A DNA stretch of 64,000 bases. It comes from Arthrobacter alpinus (lineage in GTDB: Bacteria; Actinomycetota; Actinomycetes; Actinomycetales; Micrococcaceae). The notes beneath the pieces were generated by a model. That model saw only the letters and a program-made list of their open reading frames with translations. It was not told where the DNA came from and searched no databases. Where the stretch lies: positions 2,728,001 to 2,792,000 of the forward strand of contig NZ_CP012677.1 of assembly GCF_001294625.1 (NCBI RefSeq), in the 5' to 3' direction. Positions 38,892 to 47,703 of the stretch are shown piece after piece (the first letter of the stretch is position 1; each line of letters starts with the position of its first letter). Made by a program: the position numbers and the translations under genes.

Positions 38892-39440
38892 TTAGTACCT
38901 TTTGCCGGCCTTGGGATTTGCCGCAACCTCCGCCAGGACTTCTTTGTGGACCCGGCCTTCCACGATGAATGACAGGAACGGGACCACCCCGCCCAAAGCG
39001 ATCAGGACCAGCTTGCCAAACGGCCAGCGCATGAGGGTCCAGAGCCGGAAGTCGGCAATCAGGTACACCACGTACATCCAGCCGTGCACAATGAGCACCA
39101 TGGTGGACAAGTTGAAGCCGCCGGTGATGGCCATGACGCCGCCGTCAATATTGACCATGCCCAACCCGTGTGCGGCGCCTGTTGTGGAGTCGGTGCCACC
39201 GGCCACCAGGACGCTGTGGAAGCCGTAACGCAGCACCAGTTCAGCAACGAGCAGCAACAGCATGGTGCCCGTCGCGTAGGCCAACACCTTGTAGAACTTC
39301 AACGCCCCCAGAATCTGTGCAGGGGTTCCACCGAAACGTCGTTTTGGCTCGGTCTTGGCGCTGGTGCTTTCGCTTGTTGCGCCCGAGGGCGCTGCTGTCT
39401 CCGAGGGGTTCTGCGGCCCGGCGGTGTTGTTATCGGTCAC
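38892..39440 (-). CDS. DUF3817 domain membrane protein
   Basis: A 182-residue protein. A Ser/Thr/Glu-rich N-terminal 40 residues precede a three-helix DUF3817 membrane domain: ALKFYKVLAYATGTMLLLLVAELVLRYG, LIVHGWMYVVYLIADFRLWTLMRW and FGKLVLIALGGVVPFLSFIVEGRVHKEV. It starts six bases after the SURF1 gene and is co-transcribed. DUF3817 proteins are integral membrane proteins of unknown function, often paired with SURF1 in actinobacteria. Confidence 0.9.
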   Translation of the reverse strand: MTDNNTAGPQNPSETAAPSGATSESTSAKTEPKRRFGGTPAQILGALKFYKVLAYATGTMLLLLVAELVLRYGFHSVLVAGGTDSTTGAAHGLGMVNIDGGVMAITGGFNLSTMVLIVHGWMYVVYLIADFRLWTLMRWPFGKLVLIALGGVVPFLSFIVEGRVHKEVLAEVAANPKAGKRY

Positions 39441-39446
39441 TTTGCT

Positions 39447-40277
39447 TCACTTTCCTAAGTCTGGGTTTAACGCATCGTCTTCGTCGTCGTGGCCCACGTC
39501 GAAGAGCTCGTCTTGGGCCCGGCGGTAGTCGTCGGCCACCAGGCGCCACCACAGGAAGACGGCGAATCCGGCAAACACTACCCACTCGATGGAGTAGAAA
39601 ATGTTCAGCCAGTTGATTTTGTTATTCTGGTCAGTGGCTGTGACGGTGATGGGAATCAGGCTGCCGTGGCTGGCACTTGCTCCAACATCGGCACCGTCAA
39701 CCTGTTCCTGGAACGAGACCACAAACGCGGCGTACGTGGTGGTGTCCCAGAGGTTGGTCAGTTCTGCCGAGGACAGTGCACCGATCTGGCCGGCAGGGAG
39801 GTTCTTGGCAAGGACGGGCCCTTCCGAATTGAGCAACCGACCTTCAAGGGTCAGCGTGCCCGACGGCGGCGTTTGAGCCTGACCCGGATCAGCGATCCAG
39901 CCGCGAGCCACGGGGATCACCACCTCCTCGGTGGCGGTCACCCCTGTCAGCTTCGGTGCGCCGTCAACCACGAACGCCGTGACAACCCAATAGCCAACCT
40001 CGCCCTCCTGCACACGGGACTGCACAATGACCTGCTTGCTCGCGTCAAAATGGCCTGTTGCGCTAATCAGCTGGCCTTCCGCGGACCCCAGCAGCGGTTC
40101 GCCAGGCTGCAAAGTTTCCAGCAACGGTTGCACCTTCTCCGTGACGGAAGGAGGGGCCACATCCTTCTCCAGGGAACGCGAAAACTGCCACTGACTCAGC
40201 AAGACAAAGACGGCAGCAACAGCCAGCGCAAATACCAAGGCTGCGATCCATTTTGGTTTTACGGCAGTTTTCAACAC
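39447..40277 (-). CDS. SURF1 family protein
   Basis: A 276-residue protein with the SURF1 topology. An N-terminal helix (WIAALVFALAVAAVFVLLSQWQFSR) and a C-terminal helix (IFYSIEWVVFAGFAVFLWWRLV) enclose an outer-face domain with GYWVVTAFVV and VIPVARGWIADP. SURF1 supports assembly of heme A into cytochrome c oxidase. Translation starts at GTG 40277. The acidic tail ends DDEDDALNPDLGK. Confidence 0.9.
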   Translation of the reverse strand: MLKTAVKPKWIAALVFALAVAAVFVLLSQWQFSRSLEKDVAPPSVTEKVQPLLETLQPGEPLLGSAEGQLISATGHFDASKQVIVQSRVQEGEVGYWVVTAFVVDGAPKLTGVTATEEVVIPVARGWIADPGQAQTPPSGTLTLEGRLLNSEGPVLAKNLPAGQIGALSSAELTNLWDTTTYAAFVVSFQEQVDGADVGASASHGSLIPITVTATDQNNKINWLNIFYSIEWVVFAGFAVFLWWRLVADDYRRAQDELFDVGHDDEDDALNPDLGK

Positions 40278-40343
40278 CCTCTAACGGTACTTCGTAACCA
40301 TGTAGAACAACGAATGCGCCCACAGCAGACGGAACTCTCTGAA

Positions 40344-40465
40344 GGACCCGACGCGAGCGTTGGGAGGGCGTGTTGGGCCCACGCGCGCCAGGTTCCCATA
40401 TCGAATCGTTGGGGCCACGCGCCCGAGGGACCCGACGCGAGCGAAGCGAGCGTTGGGAGGGCGTG
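40344..40465. repeat. intergenic repeat cluster between SURF1 and EIIA genes
   Basis: GGACCCGACGCGAGCG followed by TTGGGAGGGCGTG occurs at 40344-40372 and again, with a nine-base GAAGCGAGC insertion, at 40428-40465. Between them, TGGGCCCACGCGCGCC then AGGTTCCC (40374-40397) matches 49971-49994 behind groEL at all but two or three of 24 positions. The cluster starts right at the stop of the EIIA gene, so it may act as its terminator region. Confidence 0.6.
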
Positions 40466-40469
40466 GGGA

Positions 40470-40961
40470 CTAATGGTCGAAGAACACCAGTGAAGAGTTG
40501 ATGAGTTCGGAGATAACCTCCGTGTCATGCGCCCGGCGCAGCGATTCCCGGAAGTTTTCCTTGAACAGTGAGCGCGCAATGGTGGCGAGAACTTCCAGAT
40601 GTTCGGAAAACGAGGTGGCCGGTGTGGCGATGAGCAAGATCACTGTGGCGGGACCGTCGACGGCACCGAAATCCAAGCTGTGCCCGAACCGGGTGATGCC
40701 TACCGCGATTGAGGTTTGGTTGACGTAGTCGCTTCGTGCGTGCGGCAGGCCAATGCCGCCTGGCAGTCCAGTGGCTAGCTGATGTTCACGGGCGTTGACG
40801 TGACGTAGGAACCCGGTAAGGTCGCTGATGCGGCCCTGTTCAAAGAGTTTCGTGGCCAATTGGGCCGTGGCGTCCTCCTTGGAGCTGGCCTCCATCTCCA
40901 AAATCACCAAACCGGGGTTGGTCAGTTCGGTTTCATACCGCTGGAGCGAACCGGATGTCAT
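40470..40961 (-). CDS. stand-alone PTS EIIA, fructose/mannitol type
   Basis: A 163-residue EIIA of the Fru/Mtl/Ntr fold. The active-site histidine is H74 in GGIGLPHARSDYVNQ, followed by GHSLDFGAVDGPATVILLIATP and HLEVLATIARSLF. No EIIB, EIIC, HPr or enzyme I is nearby; it lies 42 bp after glpD on the same strand. It might serve an EIIBC elsewhere or act as a regulatory EIIA that senses phosphorylation state and affects glycerol use. The latter is inference from context only. Confidence 0.88.
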   Translation of the reverse strand: MTSGSLQRYETELTNPGLVILEMEASSKEDATAQLATKLFEQGRISDLTGFLRHVNAREHQLATGLPGGIGLPHARSDYVNQTSIAVGITRFGHSLDFGAVDGPATVILLIATPATSFSEHLEVLATIARSLFKENFRESLRRAHDTEVISELINSSLVFFDH

Positions 40962-41003
40962 TTATGTACCTTTCAGGTCCCTGTTTGAGATGAGGTGGGC
41001 GTT

Positions 41004-42743
41004 CTACATGAGCGGAACAATGCCCGGAGCCCCGAGCCGGGCAGCATCCGCCGATTCGTCGTCGGGCTGCTGCTGACTGAGCCGCTCGGCCTCGACCCGG
41101 GCCAAGTAGTTGGCCACTTCATTTTCCCGTTGGGTTTCACTCCACCCCAAAATATCCCCCATTAGTCTAGCCACTACGGGGGCCGCCGCGACCCCGCGGT
41201 CCCACGCCTCGATAGAAATACGGGTGCGGCGGGTCAGTACGTCAGCCAGATGCAGCGCGCCCTCATGGGTGGCGGCATACACCACCTCAGCCCCTAGGTA
41301 ATCGTCGGCACCCGGAAGTGGCTGCGCCAGCTCGGGCGAGGCCACCATCAGGTCCAGAACGTCCTGTGCCATGGCCCCGTAGCGGTTGAGCAGGTGCTCC
41401 ACCCGCTCAACATGGATGCCGGACTCATCGGCCATCTTGGTCCGCCGGTTCCAGCTGGCCTTGAACCCGGAGGCGCCGAGCAACGGAATGGTATCCGTGC
41501 AACTGTCTGGCACCTTTTCATCCAAGCTGCGGGTGGCCTCATCCACGGCGTCCTTCGCCATGACCCTGTACGTGGTGAGCTTTCCTCCGGCGACCACCAC
41601 CAGACCGGGGACGGGATGGGCCACGACGTGTTCTCTGGAAAGCTTGGCGGTTGAGTCATTCTCGCCCGCCAGCAGGGGACGGAGGCCGGCATAGACTCCT
41701 TCGACGTCTTCGCGGGTGAGGGGGCGCTTGAGTACTTTGTTGACATGTCCAAGCAGATAGTCGATGTCCTTGCTGGAGGCTGCGGGGTGGGCCTTGTCCA
41801 GTTTCCAGTCTGTGTCCGTCGTACCAATGATCCAGTGCCTACCCCACGGGATGACGAACAAGACCGACTTTTCGGTCTTCAAAATCAGGCCCACCGTTGA
41901 CTGGAACCTGTCCCGCGGCACCACCAGGTGGATGCCTTTTGAGGCCCTGACCTTGAGCTGGCCGCGGTCGGTGACCATCGCCTGGGTTTCGTCCGTCCAG
42001 ACACCCGTGGCGTTGATGACCTGCTTGGCCCTGATCTCAAATTCGGTGCCGTCCTCCAAATTGCGGACCTTGGCTCCGACCACGCGCTGGCCCTCCCGAA
42101 GGAAGTCGATCACCTCCGTTTGGTTGGCCACGTGGGCGCCAAAGCTGGCAGCCGTGCGGATCACGTTGGTGACCAACCGCGCGTCGTCCACTTGCGCGTC
42201 ATAGTAGCGGATGGAGCCGATCATGGCGTCGTCCTTCAGGCTGGGGGCAGCCCGCAGTGTGCCCCGGCGTGTGAGGTGCTTATGCATGGGGACGCCGCGA
42301 CTGTTGCCACTGGTCACGCCCAGCGTGTCGTACAGCAGGATCCCAGCCCCCACGTAGGGGCGCTCCACGAATCGTCTGGTCAGGGGGTACAAAAACGGTA
42401 CCGGACGCACCAAGTGCGGCGCGATGCGCTGGATCAGCAGCCCGCGTTCTTGCAGAGCCTCCTGCACCAGTGCGAAGTCAAGCATCTCCAGGTAGCGCAG
42501 CCCGCCGTGAATCAGTTTTGACGAGCGCGACGACGTCCCCGCAGCCCAGTCGTTGGCCTCCACAAGCCCCACGTTCAGGCCGCGGGTGACGGCGTCCAGT
42601 GCCGCGCCGGCACCGACCACCCCGCCGCCAACGATCAAAATATCCAGTTCCTTGCCGGGCGCCACTGTGGATTTCAAGGCCTTGAGCGAGGCTTCACGGG
42701 CCGCTGGGTCCAAGTTGCCGTTGGGGTGGGTTGAATGATTCAT
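41004..42743 (-). CDS. glpD: glycerol-3-phosphate dehydrogenase
   Basis: A 579-residue FAD enzyme that oxidises glycerol-3-phosphate to dihydroxyacetone phosphate and passes electrons to quinone. The N-terminal FAD motif is DILIVGGGVVGAGAALDAV. SSRSSKLIHGGLRYLE follows, then PWGRHWIIGTTDTDW, VYAGLRPLL and VVAGGKLTTYRVMAKDAVD, with a C-terminal DAO_C cap domain. ATG at 42743 has GGAGGAA seven bases upstream. The longer frame to 42851 runs through the terminator of the gene before it and is not used. Confidence 0.94.
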   Translation of the reverse strand: MNHSTHPNGNLDPAAREASLKALKSTVAPGKELDILIVGGGVVGAGAALDAVTRGLNVGLVEANDWAAGTSSRSSKLIHGGLRYLEMLDFALVQEALQERGLLIQRIAPHLVRPVPFLYPLTRRFVERPYVGAGILLYDTLGVTSGNSRGVPMHKHLTRRGTLRAAPSLKDDAMIGSIRYYDAQVDDARLVTNVIRTAASFGAHVANQTEVIDFLREGQRVVGAKVRNLEDGTEFEIRAKQVINATGVWTDETQAMVTDRGQLKVRASKGIHLVVPRDRFQSTVGLILKTEKSVLFVIPWGRHWIIGTTDTDWKLDKAHPAASSKDIDYLLGHVNKVLKRPLTREDVEGVYAGLRPLLAGENDSTAKLSREHVVAHPVPGLVVVAGGKLTTYRVMAKDAVDEATRSLDEKVPDSCTDTIPLLGASGFKASWNRRTKMADESGIHVERVEHLLNRYGAMAQDVLDLMVASPELAQPLPGADDYLGAEVVYAATHEGALHLADVLTRRTRISIEAWDRGVAAAPVVARLMGDILGWSETQRENEVANYLARVEAERLSQQQPDDESADAARLGAPGIVPLM

Positions 42744-42822
42744 TTCGATTCCTCCTGGAGGCGCCATCAACTGATAACAAAACCCTACGCGGTTGGTCGG
42801 CAGAAAGGCAGGGGGCATAAAA

Positions 42823-42851
42823 ATGCCCCGGTCCGCCATGGACCGGGGCAT
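42823..42851 (-). terminator. rho-independent terminator of the guaB3 gene
   Basis: ATGCCCCGGTCC/GGACCGGGGCAT is a 12-bp stem with a five-base loop. On the minus strand it is followed by TTTT, 15 bases after the stop at 42866. Confidence 0.85.
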
Positions 42852-42865
42852 CCTTTCACCATCAA

Positions 42866-43990
42866 CTACGGGGAAACAAGCACTTCCACGCGCTGGAATT
42901 CCTTCAGGTCCGAATATCCGGTGGTGGCCATGGAACGGCGTAGCGCACCGATCAGGTTGGAGGTGCCATCGGCCTGGTGGGCCGGGCCGTGCAGCACCTC
43001 GGCCAGGGTTCCCACGGTGCCCATGTTCACTCGGTGGCCGCGCGGCAGTTCCTGGTGGTGCGCCTCGGCACCCCAGTGCCAGCCCTGGCCGGGCGCCTCG
43101 GCCGCTCGGGACAGCGCAGCACCGAGCATGACGGCGTCGGCACCCATGGCGATCGCCTTGACGATGTCGCCACTGGAACCCATGCCGCCGTCGGCAATCA
43201 CGTGCACGTACCGGCCACCAGATTCATCCATGTAGTCGCGGCGAGCGGCGGCAACATCGGAAATGGCGCTGGCCATGGGCGAGCGGATGCCCAAGGCACG
43301 TCGTGTGGTGGTCGAGGCACCCCCACCGAAACCCACCAGGACACCGGCGGCACCGGTGCGCATCAGATGCAGCGCTGGGGTATAGCCGGCCGCGCCGCCA
43401 ACGATCACGGGCACATCGAGTTCGTAAATGAACTGTTTCAAATTCAGCGACTCGGTGTTCTTGGACACGTGCTCTGCCGAAACAGTGGTTCCACGGATCA
43501 CAAAGATGTCGACCCCTGCGGCCACAACGGTCTTGTAGAACTCCTGGGTGCGTCCTGGGGTCAACGAGCCAGCGACGCTCACGCCTGCGGCACGGATCTC
43601 GGCCAGGCGTTGGGTGATCAGTTCGGGCTGGATGGGGGGGCTGTACAGCTGCTGCAGGCGCAAGGTGGTCTCCGGGTTGACCACGGAGCCCTCAAGTGCG
43701 GCGATCTCATCGAGCACAGACTGCGGATCCTCATACCGGGTCCACAAACCTTCAAGGTCCAGCACGCCCAGGCCGCCCAGCTTGCCCAAGGCAATGGCGG
43801 TTTCCGGAGACATGACCGAGTCCATGGGTGCGCCGATAACGGGCATCTCAAACTGATAGGCGTCGATCTGCCATTTTACTGACACATCTTTGGGGTCACG
43901 GGTCCGTCGGGAGGGAACGATCGCGATGTCATCCAAAGAATAAGCACGACGTCCACGCTTGCCACGGCCAATCTCAATCTCATAAGTCAC
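42866..43990 (-). CDS. GuaB3 family IMP dehydrogenase-related protein
   Basis: A 374-residue protein of the IMPDH/GMPR superfamily without CBS domains. It has SLDDIAIVPSRRTRDPKDV, PVIGAPMDSVMSPE, VIVGGAAGYTPALHLMRTGAAGVLVGFGGGA and VIADGGMGSSGDIVKAIAMGADAVMLGAALS. At the catalytic loop it reads IFVIRGTTVSAEH, with Thr where IMPDH has Cys. GTG at 43990 sits six bases after TAGGGT. Actinobacteria usually carry this GuaB3 beside GuaB; what it catalyses in this organism is open. Confidence 0.9.
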   Translation of the reverse strand: MTYEIEIGRGKRGRRAYSLDDIAIVPSRRTRDPKDVSVKWQIDAYQFEMPVIGAPMDSVMSPETAIALGKLGGLGVLDLEGLWTRYEDPQSVLDEIAALEGSVVNPETTLRLQQLYSPPIQPELITQRLAEIRAAGVSVAGSLTPGRTQEFYKTVVAAGVDIFVIRGTTVSAEHVSKNTESLNLKQFIYELDVPVIVGGAAGYTPALHLMRTGAAGVLVGFGGGASTTTRRALGIRSPMASAISDVAAARRDYMDESGGRYVHVIADGGMGSSGDIVKAIAMGADAVMLGAALSRAAEAPGQGWHWGAEAHHQELPRGHRVNMGTVGTLAEVLHGPAHQADGTSNLIGALRRSMATTGYSDLKEFQRVEVLVSP

Positions 43991-44002
43991 CCCCCTACCC
44001 TA
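43991..44002 (-). promoter_or_regulatory. -10 hexamer six bases before guaB3 start
   Basis: TAGGGT then AGGGGG then GTG on the minus strand. AGGGGG could also act as a ribosome site, though it is too close. Confidence 0.35.
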
Positions 44003-44040
44003 TCCCAGCCACGGGCTGCGGCCTTAAAGCCCCTGCATGC

Positions 44041-45099
44041 TCAGAACTTGTGCAACGTCCGCGCCGCCTCGGTCTCAAGATCGGCAATAACTTCCACGGC
44101 GTTGGCCATACCCGTGAAATCGGGTTCCCCCGGCGCGCCCACCAACGCTGTCAGATCATCCCAATGGGCGCCAAGTTGGCGGTACTGCATGGCTGCGTCG
44201 GTCAGAATTGAGTCTTCGATGCCGGACCCGCTAAACGTGCCAGCCTCCCGCAGAAACTCGGCATAGATCGGACGCAGGGCGCCCGGCCCGGAGTACCGCC
44301 GGCCGGCGAGCAGCCCGCATAACATGCTTAGTCCGGCTGCGGCACGGTTCGGGTCACCAAAGATCTTTGCCCAGCCGCGTTTGGAGGAGGTATCAGAGAG
44401 CCAGTGAGCCCACGATTTCATCCCCGCAATGCCAAAGTTCTTGGCGTAGTCCGCCGGAATTCCTGCCGGAGCCCCCTGCGCCAGAAGCGCACCGGCGGTC
44501 TGGGCGATGGCCTGCGCAAACACCTCACGGGTGAGCATGTTCCCTGAGCCGGGCCCCACATGGGCCTGCCAATGTTTGTCCGCCTTCCGGCTCCCACGCG
44601 CCGCAGCCAGCGCAACGGCACCGATCCGCTCAAGGCGGCCCCCGCCGTCGTCCACCAGGTACCCCGCACCATCCCGGGCCACCACGGCAATATCCAATGA
44701 GTCCATGTCTGCCAGCGCGTCATCCGCCGCCCACGGCAACTTCCCGTGCACAACACGCACGACGGCGGGCACCCCCGTTTCCAGGGCAGCGTCCAGCCGT
44801 GCCTGAGCCAACTCCGCGCTGCCTGTTTGCGCAATGGAAACCGCTGCACCACTGCGGGCGAGCAGGTTCTCCACATACGGGCCCGGGTGAAAACGCGTGA
44901 CTACAGAGGCGGTGGTGATGTCCTTGTACTCGAAGGTGAAGATCATGAAACCGATCCCGCCACCCAAACCAGCCAGCATCGCCTCCGTGAAAGGCTCCCG
45001 GGTGAAAGGGTTCAAAGTTCCGGACGCGGCCAGGACACGAGCCCACAGGCCAGCGTCCCAATGGGAGATGGTGGTGGTTGGGTCATAGGCGGCAGGCAT
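44041..45099 (-). CDS. BtrH_N/DUF4872-like protein
   Basis: A 352-residue protein. The N-terminal half (SHWDAGLWARVLAAS, MLAGLGGGIGFMIFTFEY) resembles BtrH-type acyltransferase or C39-like domains. Those usually begin with a His-Cys pair; here the cysteine position is not conserved. The C-terminal half (WAKIFGDPNRAAAGLSML, GPGALRPIYAEFLREAGTFSG, YRQLGAHWDDLTAL) resembles DUF4872. BtrH transfers an acyl group in butirosin synthesis, but this relative has no biosynthetic neighbours. ATG at 45099 follows TACAAT by six bases and has no ribosome site. Confidence 0.65.
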   Translation of the reverse strand: MPAAYDPTTTISHWDAGLWARVLAASGTLNPFTREPFTEAMLAGLGGGIGFMIFTFEYKDITTASVVTRFHPGPYVENLLARSGAAVSIAQTGSAELAQARLDAALETGVPAVVRVVHGKLPWAADDALADMDSLDIAVVARDGAGYLVDDGGGRLERIGAVALAAARGSRKADKHWQAHVGPGSGNMLTREVFAQAIAQTAGALLAQGAPAGIPADYAKNFGIAGMKSWAHWLSDTSSKRGWAKIFGDPNRAAAGLSMLCGLLAGRRYSGPGALRPIYAEFLREAGTFSGSGIEDSILTDAAMQYRQLGAHWDDLTALVGAPGEPDFTGMANAVEVIADLETEAARTLHKF

Positions 45100-45111
45100 G
45101 GCTTGATTGTA
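45100..45111 (-). promoter_or_regulatory. leaderless -10 of the DUF4872-like gene
   Basis: TACAAT, then CAAGCC, then ATG on the minus strand. Confidence 0.5.
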
Positions 45112-45134
45112 TCCGGCAGGTCACCTTCGCCCAT

Positions 45135-45252
45135 GGCCGCTACCGCTTGCGACCTCCCCCACCTCGCTTCCTCGGCCGGGGCCCTCTCGGCCGCTACCGC
45201 TTGCGGCCTCCCCCACCTCGCTTCGCTCGGCCGGGGCCCTCTCGGCCGCTAC
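45135..45252. repeat. 54/55-bp tandem repeat
   Basis: A unit beginning GGCCGCTACCGCTTGCG and ending GGCCGGGGCCCTCTC occurs at 45135-45188 and 45189-45243. They differ by one substitution and a one-base indel. A third partial copy GGCCGCTACG starts at 45244. The array lies in the divergent promoter gap between two leaderless genes, and the third copy supplies part of the -10 of the right-hand gene. Confidence 0.75.
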
Positions 45253-45262
45253 GCTTAGTCCC
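45250..45262 (+). promoter_or_regulatory. leaderless -10 of hypothetical gene
   Basis: TACGCT at 45250-45255 lies seven bases before the ATG at 45263. No ribosome site is present. Confidence 0.45.
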
Positions 45263-45880
45263 ATGACTGACACGGAACTTCGCATGACCGACCACGAACT
45301 GCTCGCCTTACTGTCGATGACGCCGACCGAATCGGCGGCAACGACGCTGGGACTGTTCCGGCTCGATCAGCACGCTCAGAACCAGCTATTGCAAAATGCC
45401 GGCCTGACAACGCTCATGGTGCGGGGTTTGGCCCAGGCACAAGGGGAACTGATTGTTCCGATTGAAAATTGTGCAGTGGTTGGCACCGTACTCTCGCAAG
45501 CCCAGGAGTGGTTGGAGATCTCCCTCACCACACCCTCCACCGAGCATGTGCTGTTCACGGCCGGTTCAAATGTGGGTGCCGTGTTGTTGAGCCTGAGCCC
45601 CTTCGGCGTCCACGAGATCCAGCCCATTGAATCGGGGCCCGCCATGCTGGCCCTGGGCGTGCATCTGTGCCGCGAATACTTGGTGGGCGCTGCGGAAGGT
45701 TTGCCTGCCACAGCCGTCATCAAGCGCCTGCGCACTGGTGCCGAACCCGTGGTAGCCCAGCTGACCGCCGTCGAATCCGGGAACTGGACGCTGCGCACCG
45801 GCTCGGAAACAGATTTCACGGAGCATTCGGTGTCCCCCGCCGACGCGCTGGACCGCCTCGAGGCCGCCCTGGAGGCCTAA
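45263..45880 (+). CDS. hypothetical protein
   Basis: A 205-residue soluble protein starting MTDTELRMTDHELLALLSM. It shows two halves of alternating strand and helix (LGLFRLDQHAQ, GELIVPIENCAVVG, LFTAGSNVGAVLLSL, IQPIESGPAMLALGVHLC), then a helix TAVIKRLR and a C-terminal DALDRLEAALEA. There is no membrane segment or signal. I do not recognise the family; the pattern loosely recalls ESX-associated EspG-like folds, but that is weak. An in-frame ATG at 45284 has GGAA six bases upstream and is an alternative start. It ends at a strong bidirectional hairpin. Confidence 0.65.
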   Translation: MTDTELRMTDHELLALLSMTPTESAATTLGLFRLDQHAQNQLLQNAGLTTLMVRGLAQAQGELIVPIENCAVVGTVLSQAQEWLEISLTTPSTEHVLFTAGSNVGAVLLSLSPFGVHEIQPIESGPAMLALGVHLCREYLVGAAEGLPATAVIKRLRTGAEPVVAQLTAVESGNWTLRTGSETDFTEHSVSPADALDRLEAALEA

Positions 45881-45910
45881 ACCGCGTCATCGGGGACTGC
45901 GCCCAACGAT

Positions 45911-45974
45911 CCGGGGGCCGTTGTGGTGATTCGATGACGGCCGGCCTCCATCGAATCACCACAACGGCCCCCGG
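45911..45974. terminator. bidirectional hairpin between convergent genes
   Basis: Perfect 26-bp arms (45911-45936, starting CCGGGGGCCGTTG; 45949-45974, ending CGGCCCCCGG) enclose a 12-base loop containing GGCCGGCC. It separates the plus-strand hypothetical gene from guaB. Confidence 0.75.
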
Positions 45975-45990
45975 CCTTGGATGGGAAGCT

Positions 45991-47679
<1,689 letters not shown>

Positions 47680-47703
47680 TCAGGACCGGTAACACTAGTG
47701 AGC

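Noticed and set aside
45135..45252. CRISPR-like array
   Set aside because: The units are contiguous tandem copies without spacers and no cas genes are in the window.
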